From: Ga0077560 sp046330435
GTDB lineage: Bacteria; Actinomycetota; Thermoleophilia; Miltoncostaeales; Miltoncostaeaceae
Assembly (NCBI GenBank): GCA_046330435.1
Contig: JAXLST010000011.1
Location: 142,745-206,744, forward strand
Reading direction: 5' to 3'
DNA length: 64,000 nt
Part shown: piece by piece, positions 9,301 to 16,134 of the stretch
Layout: every line of letters begins with the position of its first letter
Numbering within the stretch: position 1 is the first letter of the stretch
Notes under the pieces: generated by a model
What the model was told of the DNA's origin: nothing
What the model saw: only the letters and a program-made list of their open reading frames with translations
The model's database searches: none
Program-made: the position numbers and the translations under genes

Positions 9301-9484
9301 GTACGCGACGCTCCTGGCCGCCGGCCCCTTCGCGGCCCAGGACGCCCAGGTCACGGTGACCGCCGTCACCGGCGGCGTCCGCGCCGACGTCTGCGTGGGC
9401 GGCACCACCGGCTACGCCGTGACGTTCCCGGACTCCCCGACGGCGCAGCCGACGGTGGCCCAGGGGGCCTGCACCGCCGGCTGA
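6365..9484 (+). CDS. Secreted LamG / heparinase II/III family protein
   Basis: A 1039-residue exported protein. The N-terminus is basic then hydrophobic (LLVPAMVLTALAAPLGATAA), a signal peptide. Residues about 70-300 form a LamG/concanavalin-like domain (VEAWVRPARHD, WHHVVASYDG, GDLDDVAVFDRALAP). An Ig-like domain follows (about 350-440). The remainder is a heparinase II/III-like alpha-toroid (LDNNHASAFRAMTL, GVNLGFNEAGALL, ENSPYYHVYVLGL) and its C-terminal beta-sheet domain (RTEHSDLDALGVTVYSNGATVLPE, ending HNTVVVDGRDQ). Such enzymes cleave uronate-containing polysaccharides by elimination; Asn, His and Tyr are retained. Likely function: extracellular or wall polysaccharide degradation; substrate unknown. 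Divergent from hdc with 172 bases between starts. Confidence 0.82.
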   Translation: MPSTPPTRPRSTSPRRLLVPAMVLTALAAPLGATAADPPASLPDPHIGALQAPVVPLVNGAPAQTAEYRWERCNRYGTLVAADGARHRWPLGDTGPAAADTVDGATGTWAGPHAPAADGPLTGDPATGTTFDGATTVLTVPSVTSPFTGTEAHTVEAWVRPARHDTRYRYLWSRETSDANGRQGTGVWIRQTGVGFERFRDGAQARVAVERPLTTGVWHHVVASYDGAVMRLWVDGELYGTTATTLALLDAGQFQIGGRGTYGYLAGDLDDVAVFDRALAPRQVAAHLAAARTAPCTVIDGATAATYAPGPDDLGSTIRATTTGRRSAQPAGEASAVAESARPADENGHLLRIALAEPAQGSTVGGPVTVRAELTGLAWDRVEFVVDGVVRRRLTEEPLSYTWQTGAESNGTHTVAVRAYGPGERTPAVAQAAVTVQNNTFHPAPLPLGKESVFADLNEGDIPVAENLLDDVWPARGFPLVNLGWPLTWTEDPYGDIYWRFYQYGLRPLGDLLYAWQTTGDTRFRDKLVAILASYTAYDAARPFNRLTLDNNHASAFRAMTLVNCYFKLQRAGALPEDLRVAMEASIGRLGAFLNDPAHYEGGVNLGFNEAGALLMVAENFPAMDGAATWRATAVQRLEELLTTAVDADGVEVENSPYYHVYVLGLVNQIAEWAKRYEPALADDYAAAARRMLRHAAYVTQPNGYLPMLGATATTFLPSQDPPVYRPMADADPEFAFAYTRGRRGTPPPDGAYLFPVSGLFLMRSPMGSVANLTNQTFVTFDAGPYRTEHSDLDALGVTVYSNGATVLPEAGLFSFEQQPERGYFHGTRAHNTVVVDGRDQAKGAAVPGPYGTANGMSWATGTSRLYSGVTHRRAVAVLRQGLVLVLDRLASTASHDYAQTWHLPPGTRTETAGADVLVTDTATGRRTLAIRQAEPAGMAVRSVSGQTSPVLQGWYSAVYGAKVPSPAVEFTRTAAAARYATLLAAGPFAAQDAQVTVTAVTGGVRADVCVGGTTGYAVTFPDSPTAQPTVAQGACTAG

Positions 9485-9493
9485 CCCCGGCCG

Positions 9494-10189
9494 CTACTCG
9501 TCCTGCGAGGTGGGGCGCACCAGCAGCTCGTTGATGTCGACGTGCGCCGGCTGGTCCAGGGCGAACATGATGATGCGGGCCGTGTCGTCGGCGGTCAGCG
9601 GGTCCTGGATCGGCGACCCGTTGTCGTAGAACGGGGTGTCGACCACCCCGGGCTCCACCAGCAGCACGCGGGCGCCCGTGCCGTTGAGCTCCTGCCGCAG
9701 CGACTCGCCCATCGCGCTGACGGCCCACTTGGTGGCCGAATACACGGACCCCGGAAGGGCCTTGCGGCCGGCGACCGACCCGGTCAGCACGAAGTGGCCG
9801 CGGGACTCGCGGACGGCGCCGATCGTCGCCCGGATCGTGAGCGCCGCGCCGTAGACGTTGGTGAGGATCATCGACCGCCACTCCTCCGGTGAGGAGTTCT
9901 CGAAGCCCCGGGCCGCGCCGAAGCCGGCGTTTGCGAACACCACGTCGATGCGCCCGAACCGCTCCAGGGCGGCGGCCGCCAGCCCCTGCACCTCGGGCCA
10001 CTCGGTCACGTCGCAGCGCACCGGGAGCACGCCGTCCGGGTCGCCGATCTCGCCGGCGAGGCGGGCCAGGGCCTCCTCGCCGCGGGCGGCGAGCACTAGC
10101 GAGTGGCCGTCGGCGGCGGCGCGGCGCGCGACGGCGGCGCCGATGCCGCTCGAGGCACCGGTGATCAGGACGACCTTGGGATCGCTCAT
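9494..10189 (-). CDS. Short-chain dehydrogenase/reductase
   Basis: A 231-residue classical SDR using NAD(P)H for oxidation or reduction of an unknown alcohol/ketone. Visible: the nucleotide-binding TGASSGIG (residues 10-17), NAG (about 90), the catalytic Ser in LTGSVAGRKAL, and YSATK with Tyr and Lys (about 150). ARGEE at the end of beta-2 suggests NADP preference. The ATG at 10189 is preceded by GGAGGGG. It is convergent with the heparinase-like gene (9-base gap) and is followed upstream on the same strand by the beta-helix protein 40 bases away, probably separate units. Substrate cannot be deduced. Confidence 0.88.
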   Translation of the reverse strand: MSDPKVVLITGASSGIGAAVARRAAADGHSLVLAARGEEALARLAGEIGDPDGVLPVRCDVTEWPEVQGLAAAALERFGRIDVVFANAGFGAARGFENSSPEEWRSMILTNVYGAALTIRATIGAVRESRGHFVLTGSVAGRKALPGSVYSATKWAVSAMGESLRQELNGTGARVLLVEPGVVDTPFYDNGSPIQDPLTADDTARIIMFALDQPAHVDINELLVRPTSQDE

Positions 10190-10229
10190 TGCCCCTCCGT
10201 GATGGTGATGGCGCGGCCGGCGGGCCGCG

Positions 10230-11204
10230 TCAGCGCGTGATCGTGGTGCCGCCGGTCAACACCGGCGGCCGCGCGCCCAGGAAGAAGATTCCCGGGAACC
10301 CGGGGGTCTCGAACCCCAGGCTGGGGTTCCGTTCCAGCGTGGACCCCTCGATCGTCGCGGTGCCGGTGCGGTCGTTGCTGACGAAGAAGATGGCGCCCCC
10401 GCCCTCAGGGGCGACGTTGTCCTGGATCACCGTGCCGCGCAGGCGCAGCGTGAACCGGTTGCCGTCCAGGTAGATCGCACCGCCGCTGCCGCCGCCCGGC
10501 GTCCCGGCCCGCGCGGGGTTGGCGCCGCGGCCGGTCGCCCGGTTGCCGCGGAAGACGCTGTCGCGGATGTCCCAGGACACGCCGATGCTCGACAGCGCCC
10601 CGCCGTTCGCGCACCGGCCGCCGGTGAACGTGCTGGCGGTCACGCGCACCGGCAGGTCCCGGTACATGTCCAGCACCCGCACCGCGGCGCCGCCCAGGTC
10701 GGGGCCGTTCCGGTCGCAGCGGTTGCCGGCGAAGGTGCTGCCGGAGATCTGCAGCCGGCCGCCCCGCACGAGGATCGCGCCGCCGCCCCCGCCCTCGCTG
10801 CGCTCGCCCGTGCTGTTCCCCGCGGCGAAGCGCATATTGCGGATGACCAGCCGGGGGGTGGCCTGGTCCTGGCAGTGGCTGGTGGTCCACGTCTGCCGCT
10901 GGTCGCAGGTGTTCTGGTACAGGATGCGGCGCCTGCCGCCCCCGCTGAGCGTGACGGTGCCGCCGCCGTCGAGGATGAGCAGGGGGTTGGTGTTGCGGAC
11001 CTTCGCGGTGCGGCGCATCACGATCGTCACGGGCTCCGGGCCGCAGTCGAACCGCACCAGGCCGCCCTGGGCGACCGCGCGCACGACGGCCGCGGAGGTG
11101 CAGCTGCCGGGCGTGCCGATCCCGACGACGCGGGTCGGCACGGCCGCGGCCACCGGTGCGGCGGCCAGCAGCAGCGCGAGGCACATGGTCGCGCGGAGGG
11201 GCAC
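10230..11204 (-). CDS. Secreted right-handed beta-helix repeat protein
   Basis: 324 residues with a signal peptide (LALLLAAAPVAAAVP). The mature part has the spaced pattern of parallel beta-helix/polymorphic-membrane-protein-like repeats: GGGGGAILVRGG, SGSTFAGNRC, GGAAVRVLD, ASTFTGGRCANGGALSS, RDSVFRGNRA, GGSGGAIYLDGN, GGGAIFFVS. Six or more Cys suggest disulfides outside the cell. GTG 11204 is chosen because an AGGA lies nine bases upstream; ATG 11186 would still retain most of the signal peptide. The family includes polysaccharide lyases and passive surface proteins; no catalytic signature seen, so enzymatic activity is not claimed. Confidence 0.72.
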   Translation of the reverse strand: MPLRATMCLALLLAAAPVAAAVPTRVVGIGTPGSCTSAAVVRAVAQGGLVRFDCGPEPVTIVMRRTAKVRNTNPLLILDGGGTVTLSGGGRRRILYQNTCDQRQTWTTSHCQDQATPRLVIRNMRFAAGNSTGERSEGGGGGAILVRGGRLQISGSTFAGNRCDRNGPDLGGAAVRVLDMYRDLPVRVTASTFTGGRCANGGALSSIGVSWDIRDSVFRGNRATGRGANPARAGTPGGGSGGAIYLDGNRFTLRLRGTVIQDNVAPEGGGAIFFVSNDRTGTATIEGSTLERNPSLGFETPGFPGIFFLGARPPVLTGGTTITR

Positions 11205-11365
11205 GGGGCGATCCTACGGGCGCCCCGCCGCGGCGCGCACGGCACCCGGGTCGTCCGGACCGTGTCGCCCGGGGACGTATCTCCCGATGAAGAAGGGTGA
11301 ACCCCCGACCCGGACGGGCAGGATGCCCGGGGGATGCCGGGCGGGGCGGTCGCAGGAGAGACCCC

Positions 11366-11653
11366 ATGCTGAGGCTCGGAGACGTCCCCGACGTGACGGC
11401 GCCCACCGAGGTGTTCGTCGTCAGCGCACGGAAGGCCGCGGCCCGCAGCCACGACCGGACCCTCGTCGCACGCGCGGTGCTGGAGGCCGTGGTGGCCGCG
11501 TCGCTCACCCGCGCCGAGGCGGCTCCGCCGGTGCGTGCGCAGGACGCGCTCGCGGCGCTCGAGTCGGCCCCGCCGGAGCGCGACGCCGTGTGGACCGAGC
11601 ACGCCGAGTGGGCCGCGAAGCAGATCCAGGAGGTCCTCGCCTCGGCGCGGTGA
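11366..11653 (+). CDS. Small hypothetical helical protein
   Basis: 95 residues from ATG 11366, preceded by CAGGAGAG. The sequence is Ala/Glu/Arg-rich and predicted mostly helical (RAVLEAVVAASLTRAEAA; AEWAAKQIQEVLASAR), without Cys, membrane segment or recognisable motif. It ends 12 bases before the palindrome that precedes the wHTH-nucleotidyltransferase gene and lies on the same strand, so it could be transcribed through into that operon or be independent. A longer in-frame start at 11297 adds a basic, Gly/Pro-rich piece that does not look coding. Function unknown. Confidence 0.55.
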   Translation: MLRLGDVPDVTAPTEVFVVSARKAAARSHDRTLVARAVLEAVVAASLTRAEAAPPVRAQDALAALESAPPERDAVWTEHAEWAAKQIQEVLASAR

Positions 11654-11664
11654 GCGCGGGCTTT

Positions 11665-11704
11665 GCTCTCATATGGTGACGAGGTACTCTCACCATATGA
11701 GAGC
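11665..11704 (+). promoter_or_regulatory. Perfect 15-bp palindrome overlapping the start codon (probable operator)
   Basis: Arms GCTCTCATATGGTGA (11665-11679) and TCACCATATGAGAGC (11690-11704) are exact reverse complements with a 10-base spacer. The ATG of the wHTH-nucleotidyltransferase (11697) lies inside the right arm. Both arms carry the self-complementary CATATG, 25 bases apart, as two half-turn-spaced sites for a dimer or tetramer. Such an element directly at the start of a gene with an N-terminal winged HTH points to autoregulation, common in toxin-antitoxin modules. As RNA it could also mask the start codon. Confidence 0.75.
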
Positions 11705-12284
11705 GCAGGCCCCGTCGCTCGTCCCCATCTTCCGGTCGGATCTCCAGGCCCGGCTGCTGGCGGCCCTCCTGGACGGGCGCAGGGCGTCGTGGACGGTGTC
11801 CGAGCTCGCCGCCGAGCTGGGCCGGCCCCTGCCGAGCGTGAACCGCGAGGTGCTGCGGCTGTCCGAGGCGGGCATCCTGAGCTCGGAGCGCCGGGGCGGC
11901 GCCCGGTTCGTGACCGCCAACGCCGAGTGGCCGTACCTCGCCGAGCTGCGGCGGCTGGTGGTGGGCACCGCGGGCGTGCCCGCGGTCCTGCGCGCGGCGC
12001 TGGCGGACGTCCCGGGCATCGCGGCCGCGGCGATCTTCGGGTCCTGGGCGGCGCGCTACCTGGGCACCCCGGGGGACGCCCCGGCGGACATCGACCTGCT
12101 GGTGGTCGGGGACCCCGACCCCGAGGCCGTGCACGCGGCCTGCGCCGCATGCGAGGCCGAGCTGGGACGCCCGGTGAACCCCGTGTTCGTCTCACCGGGG
12201 GCGTGGGCCGCACGTGACTCGGCGTTCCTGCGCAACGTGGCGGGCGGCGCACTCGTGCCGGTGACGGGGACCCTGCCGGCGTGA
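11697..12284 (+). CDS. wHTH-nucleotidyltransferase (MNT) protein, putative antitoxin
   Basis: 195 residues. Residues 12-75 form a winged helix (ASWTVSELAAELGRPLPSVNREVLRLSEAGIL, ArsR/MarR-like). Residues about 105-190 are a minimal nucleotidyltransferase with GSWAARYLG (G115-S116) and the metal-binding DIDLLVVG (D131, D133). In MNT-HEPN modules the MNT protein neutralises the HEPN RNase, in studied cases by attaching AMP to it; that is family knowledge. The fused HTH suggests it also represses its own promoter through the palindrome at 11665-11704. The ATG sits in that palindrome and no Shine-Dalgarno sequence is visible. The downstream HEPN gene overlaps by GTGA. Confidence 0.8.
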   Translation: MRAQAPSLVPIFRSDLQARLLAALLDGRRASWTVSELAAELGRPLPSVNREVLRLSEAGILSSERRGGARFVTANAEWPYLAELRRLVVGTAGVPAVLRAALADVPGIAAAAIFGSWAARYLGTPGDAPADIDLLVVGDPDPEAVHAACAACEAELGRPVNPVFVSPGAWAARDSAFLRNVAGGALVPVTGTLPA

Positions 12285-12709
12285 CCGTCGACGCCCTGCT
12301 CGCCGAGGGCAGGATCGAGGCGGTCGAGCCGGATCCGGACACCGCCCGCGAGCGCCTGCGCATCGCGCGGACGCACCTTGCGACCGCCGCCCTCGCGGCC
12401 GACGCCGGCGATCTCAACGGGGCGCTGTCGCTGCTGTACGACGCCGCGCGGAAGGCCGTGGCGGCGCACATGCTGGCCGTCGGGTACCGGCCGCGGGCCC
12501 GGCCGGGCGCGCACCAGGCCGTGACCCGGTATGCGGCGGCGGTCCTCGGTTCCGGCCGCCACGCCGCCGCCGTCCGCCAGTTCGACCGCATGCGGCGTGA
12601 CCGGAACCGCTCGGAGTACGAGAGCCTGTGGCTGGAACGGGCCGCCGTGGACGCCGACCTGGCCCATGCGGTGGCGATCGCGGAGGCGGTGGAGGACGCG
12701 TGGCCCTGA
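12281..12709 (+). CDS. HEPN-domain protein, putative toxin RNase
   Basis: 142 residues, all-helical, with GTG start overlapping the MNT stop (GTGA), so translation is coupled. The pattern AGDLNGALSLLYDAARKAVAAHMLA and RRDRNRSEYESL (about 105-116) is that of HEPN proteins of the R..RN..EY type. A second Arg-His pair lies at RARPGAH (R72/R74, H78), close to the R-x4-6-H RNase motif, but the spacing is not canonical, so activity is uncertain. Neighbours make it the likely toxin of an MNT-HEPN module. Its 3' end overlaps the GST gene by ten bases. Alternative: a non-toxic nucleotide-binding HEPN protein. Confidence 0.72.
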   Translation: MTVDALLAEGRIEAVEPDPDTARERLRIARTHLATAALAADAGDLNGALSLLYDAARKAVAAHMLAVGYRPRARPGAHQAVTRYAAAVLGSGRHAAAVRQFDRMRRDRNRSEYESLWLERAAVDADLAHAVAIAEAVEDAWP

Positions 12710-13353
12710 CGCTGTACGACAACCGGTTCTCGACCAACGCCGCGAAGGTGCGGTTCCTGCTCGCCGAGCTCGGCGTGCCGTACGAGGCGGTGCACGTGGG
12801 CCTGGGGCCGCTGCGCCCCGCCTGGTACCCGGAGGTCCACCCGCTGGGGACGGTGCCCGCCCTGCGGGACGGCGACCTCACGCTGCTGGAGTCCAACACC
12901 ATGCTGCGGTACCTGGCGGTGCGTGAGGGCCGCGACGACCTCTACCCCGCCGCGGCCCGCGACCGCGCCCTGGTGGACCAGGCGATGGACGCCCTGAGCC
13001 TGAACGTGCGCCCCGCGATGTGGGGCCTCGAGGAGGTCACGATCTACGCCGCGGTGCCGCCGCACCTGGGCGGCGACGACGGAGACCTCGGCGACCCCGC
13101 CGCGGTCGCCCCGCGGGCCGCGGAGCTCGGCGCCGCGCTGGACGCCTTCGAGGCGTTCCTCGCCCCGCTGCCGGCCTTCACCATCGCCGACTGCGCCATC
13201 GCCGGACGGCTCGCCACCGTGCCCCGCCTGCCGGTCGACCTCGCCCGGTGGCCGCATCTGGCCCGCCGCCTGGAGGCGGCCTGGGCGCGTCCCGCGTGGG
13301 CGGCCCAGCGGGCCGCGGCACCCCCGGACCCCGGCGATATCGTCGGCGCATGA
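12700..13353 (+). CDS. Glutathione S-transferase family protein
   Basis: 217 residues with an N-terminal thioredoxin-like half (LTLYDNRFSTNAAKVRFLLAELGVPYE, then PLGTVPALRDGDLTLLESNTMLRYLA with the cis-Pro and the Glu-Ser pair that binds the thiol's gamma-glutamyl group) and a helical C-terminal half (FTIADCAIAGRL). It would conjugate or reduce a substrate with a low-molecular-weight thiol in the cytosol. GTG 12700 has GGAGG at 12691-12695 and overlaps the HEPN gene; the ATG at 12628 lies deep in that gene. Its stop overlaps the ATG of the next gene. High-GC actinobacteria often use mycothiol, so the thiol is unknown. Confidence 0.82.
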   Translation: MALTLYDNRFSTNAAKVRFLLAELGVPYEAVHVGLGPLRPAWYPEVHPLGTVPALRDGDLTLLESNTMLRYLAVREGRDDLYPAAARDRALVDQAMDALSLNVRPAMWGLEEVTIYAAVPPHLGGDDGDLGDPAAVAPRAAELGAALDAFEAFLAPLPAFTIADCAIAGRLATVPRLPVDLARWPHLARRLEAAWARPAWAAQRAAAPPDPGDIVGA

Positions 13354-14573
13354 CCACGATTCCCCGCGCGGCCGCGCTCGCCGCGGCCCTCGCCGTCGTG
13401 CCCGCGACCGCGGCGGTCACCCCCACCACGCTCTCCGGCCCGGGCAGTCAGCCCGCGTCATGGTCCATCCCCGCCGGTGACGCGGTCGCATGGACGACGG
13501 CATCCGGTGAGACCTGGGGCGCCACCGCCACGGACGGGGTGTGGTCGCCGGCATCGGCCATCGCGCCGACGGCCCTGTTCGGGCTGGCGGCCGGGGGCGG
13601 TTCGACCCTCGCCCTCACGGTCGACGTCGTCACGGGCGGCTTCGCGCCGGAGGTGCGGGAGGCGGGCGCCGGCGGCGCCTGGACCCCCGTGCCCGGGCTG
13701 GAGGGCCGCAGCGCCCGGGGCGGAGCTGCCGTCGCCGTGAATGCACGGGGCGAGGGGCTCGTCGCGTGGGCGACGCTCGCCGATCCATCCGGGCGCTACC
13801 GCGTCTTCGTGGCCTGGCGGCGGCCGGGCGGGGCCTGGAGCGCCCCCAAGCAGCTCGGCCGGAAGTTCCGCATGGGCGAGGGTGAGACCGGGCTGCGCGC
13901 GGCGCTCGACGACGCCGGGCGCGGCACCGTGACGTGGACGTCGAGGGGGCGGATCACCGCCGCCGTCGGGGTGGTGTTCGGCAAGTGGGCCGCGCCGCGG
14001 ACCTACGGCACGGGGTCCGCGACGGTCGTGGCCGCCGGATCACGCACGGTCGTGGCGTGGGTCGAGGGCCGTCAGCGCGTCATCCGCATCGCCACGATGG
14101 GCGCCTTCCGCCTGTCGCCGCCGCGCACGGTGCTTGTCGCGCCCGCCGGCATCGCCATCGCGGACGTGTACCCGGCGGTGGGCCCGGACGGCACAGCGGT
14201 GGTGGCCTACACCCCGCAGCGCATCCGGCCCGGAACCGGCACCACCGTCCGGCGCGCGGCCATCACCCGATCGCCCGCCGGTGCCTGGAGCCGGCCGGTG
14301 ACGCTGTCGCCCCCCGCCCCCGCGGTCCGCGGGATCCCGTGGACCACCGCGTCGGTCGCCCGCGACGGCACGCTCGCGGTCGCGTGGCGGCAGGCCGACC
14401 ACATCGAGGCGCGGACCCGCCGCATAGGGGGCGCCTGGGCCCCGGTGACCGTGCCGGGCACGGTGACGGGCAGCGCGATCCCCACGGCCGCCCCCTCACC
14501 GGCGGCCGGCGCCCGCCTGACCTGGGTGGATTCCGCCCGGGTTGTCCGCGTCGTGGACCTCCCCGCCCCCTAG
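13350..14573 (+). CDS. Secreted propeller-like protein
   Basis: 407 residues; ATG 13350 overlaps the GST stop (ATGA). A signal peptide is clear (RAAALAAALAVVPATAAV). The mature part has a loose repeat with cores such as G-x-W-S/T-x-P and VAWRxPGGAWSAPKQLG, plus WVDSARV near the end, similar to the larger protein at 2833 and to propeller folds. No PKD or anchoring domain is present, so it is probably released. It is the fourth member of a fully overlapping gene chain beginning with the MNT-HEPN pair, although its role is extracellular. Stop codons of this gene and of the convergent neighbour share the bases CTAG (14570-14573). Confidence 0.7.
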   Translation: MTTIPRAAALAAALAVVPATAAVTPTTLSGPGSQPASWSIPAGDAVAWTTASGETWGATATDGVWSPASAIAPTALFGLAAGGGSTLALTVDVVTGGFAPEVREAGAGGAWTPVPGLEGRSARGGAAVAVNARGEGLVAWATLADPSGRYRVFVAWRRPGGAWSAPKQLGRKFRMGEGETGLRAALDDAGRGTVTWTSRGRITAAVGVVFGKWAAPRTYGTGSATVVAAGSRTVVAWVEGRQRVIRIATMGAFRLSPPRTVLVAPAGIAIADVYPAVGPDGTAVVAYTPQRIRPGTGTTVRRAAITRSPAGAWSRPVTLSPPAPAVRGIPWTTASVARDGTLAVAWRQADHIEARTRRIGGAWAPVTVPGTVTGSAIPTAAPSPAAGARLTWVDSARVVRVVDLPAP

Positions 14574-15076
14574 GCGGGGATCAGGTCCCACACGTGGTGG
14601 TCGCCGGCGTGGCGGCCGTGGTGCTCCCACGCCACCGACCCGTCCTCGGCGAGCAGCACCACCGTCGGCAGCGTCCAGCCGTCGCCCACCTTGCGGCCCA
14701 CGCCGTTGCCCTTCGCCGCGGCCCGCACCGCGCAGGCGAACGACGACGGCCCGAACATCTGCGCGAGGTTCCCGCGCTCCACGCCGAACGCCCGGTACAG
14801 CTCGGCGCCCGGGTCGGAGACCGCCGCCGCCTCCGGCCACACCCGCGCGAAGAAGGCGTCGCCCTCGGCGACGTCGCCCTGGTGCACGAACACGGTGCGC
14901 GGCACGGCGTCCACCTCGGCCCGGCGCCGCACGTCGCGCACGACCTCCCGGCAGAACAGGCAGCCGAAGTGCCGCAGGAACACGAGCATCACCGGGCCGG
15001 GGCCCAGCTGGTCGCGCAGTGTGCCGGGCCGCAGGTTGCGGCCGCGCACGGGGAGGTCGAGCACGGAGGCGTCCAT
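14570..15076 (-). CDS. Peroxiredoxin-like AhpC/TSA_2 protein
   Basis: 168 residues with a thioredoxin fold. The hallmark is FLRHFGCLFCREVV (about 33-46), a CxxC at the position used by the AhpC-TSA_2 (PRXL2/selenoprotein-like) group, followed by VFVHQGD and later LPTVVLLAEDGSVAW, with a cis-Pro. Such proteins are thought to reduce peroxides or disulfides. ATG 15076 is chosen because it begins the domain (MDASVLDLPVRG); the upstream part of the frame is low-complexity and Arg/Pro-rich. No strong ribosome site. It is divergent from the BrkB-like gene with about 110 bases between. Confidence 0.75.
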   Translation of the reverse strand: MDASVLDLPVRGRNLRPGTLRDQLGPGPVMLVFLRHFGCLFCREVVRDVRRRAEVDAVPRTVFVHQGDVAEGDAFFARVWPEAAAVSDPGAELYRAFGVERGNLAQMFGPSSFACAVRAAAKGNGVGRKVGDGWTLPTVVLLAEDGSVAWEHHGRHAGDHHVWDLIPA

Positions 15077-15185
15077 CGGGCGGAAGGCTGCCGCACCGCG
15101 CGGCGCACGGCCAGGGGGACCGCCGCGCGTTTCGTGCCGCGGTCCGCCGGGAAGCCGCCCCCGGACCGCATCCGGGAGGGAGCAC

Positions 15186-16127
15186 ATGGCCACGGAGCAG
15201 GCGAGCGGGGTGCACGCCGCGAACACTGAGGACGTGCGCTGGTTCGGTGTGGTGAAGCGGACGTTCAAGGAGTTCCAGGCCGACAACGGCACGTCGTGGG
15301 CGGCCGCCCTCACGTACTTCGGGATCCTGTCGCTGTTCCCGGCGCTGCTGGTGTTCGTGTCGATCCTCGGCCTCATCGGGAGGGGCGCGACGCAGCCGCT
15401 GCTCGACAACCTCGACGAGTTCGCGCCCGGCCCGGCCCAGGACATCGCCCAGAGCGCCGTCGAGGGCGTCCAGCAGAACCAGGGGGCCTCCGGCATCGCC
15501 CTGGTCATCGGCCTGGCGGCCGCCATCTGGTCGGCGTCCGGCTACGTGGGGGCGTTCATGCCCGCCGCGAACGTCATCTGGGACGTCAAGGAGGGCCGCC
15601 CCCTGTGGAAGCGCCTGCCGCTGCGCATCGGGGTCACCATCGTGCTGCTGGTGCTGCTCGCGGTCACCGGGGTGGCGGTGGTGGTGACCGGCCCGGTCGC
15701 CGAGGCGGTGGGGAACACCATCGGCCTGGGCAGCCAGGCGGTGACGGTGTGGGACTACGCCAAGTGGCCCGTGCTGCTGCTGCTGTTCAGCCTGCTCATC
15801 GCGGTCCTGTACTGGGTCGCGCCCAACGTCCGCCAGCCGGGGTTCCGGTTCTTCACGCCGGGGAGCGTCCTGGCGGTGGTGCTGTGGGTGATCGCCTCGG
15901 TGGCGTTCACCCTCTACGTCGCGAACTTCGCGTCGTACAACAAGACCTACGGCACGTTCGGCGGGGTGATCGTGTTCCTGGTGTGGCTGTGGATCAGCAA
16001 CATCGCGATCCTGTTCGGCGCCGAGTTCAACGCCGAGCTGGAGCGCGGCCGGCGGATCGCCGCCGGCATGCGCCCCGAGGACCGGGAGCCGTTCGCCGAG
16101 CCGCGCGATCCGCCGAAGGACGGCTGA
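15186..16127 (+). CDS. YihY/BrkB family inner-membrane protein
   Basis: 313 residues with six hydrophobic helices, in the order typical of the YihY/BrkB family: the N-terminal NGTSWAAALTYFGILSLFPALL, the AIWSASGYVGAFMPAANVIWDV helix, LYWVAPNVRQPGFRFFTPGS, and the C-terminal YNKTYGTFGGVIVFLVWLWISN followed by FGAEFNAELER. The old name ribonuclease BN for this family is a misassignment; the true role is unsettled (membrane transport or envelope integrity). ATG 15186 has GGGAGGGAG upstream. Single gene, convergent with the next. Confidence 0.88.
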   Translation: MATEQASGVHAANTEDVRWFGVVKRTFKEFQADNGTSWAAALTYFGILSLFPALLVFVSILGLIGRGATQPLLDNLDEFAPGPAQDIAQSAVEGVQQNQGASGIALVIGLAAAIWSASGYVGAFMPAANVIWDVKEGRPLWKRLPLRIGVTIVLLVLLAVTGVAVVVTGPVAEAVGNTIGLGSQAVTVWDYAKWPVLLLLFSLLIAVLYWVAPNVRQPGFRFFTPGSVLAVVLWVIASVAFTLYVANFASYNKTYGTFGGVIVFLVWLWISNIAILFGAEFNAELERGRRIAAGMRPEDREPFAEPRDPPKDG

Positions 16128-16134
16128 GCCGGGG

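Noticed and set aside
5077..9534. A 1485-codon open frame on the plus strand
   Set aside because: It crosses the hdc gene in antisense and the heparinase gene in another frame; the translation is low-complexity Arg/Gly/His/Pro, typical of shadow frames in GC-rich DNA.
15186..16127. Ribonuclease BN
   Set aside because: The name is historical; the protein is a polytopic YihY/BrkB membrane protein without nuclease motif.
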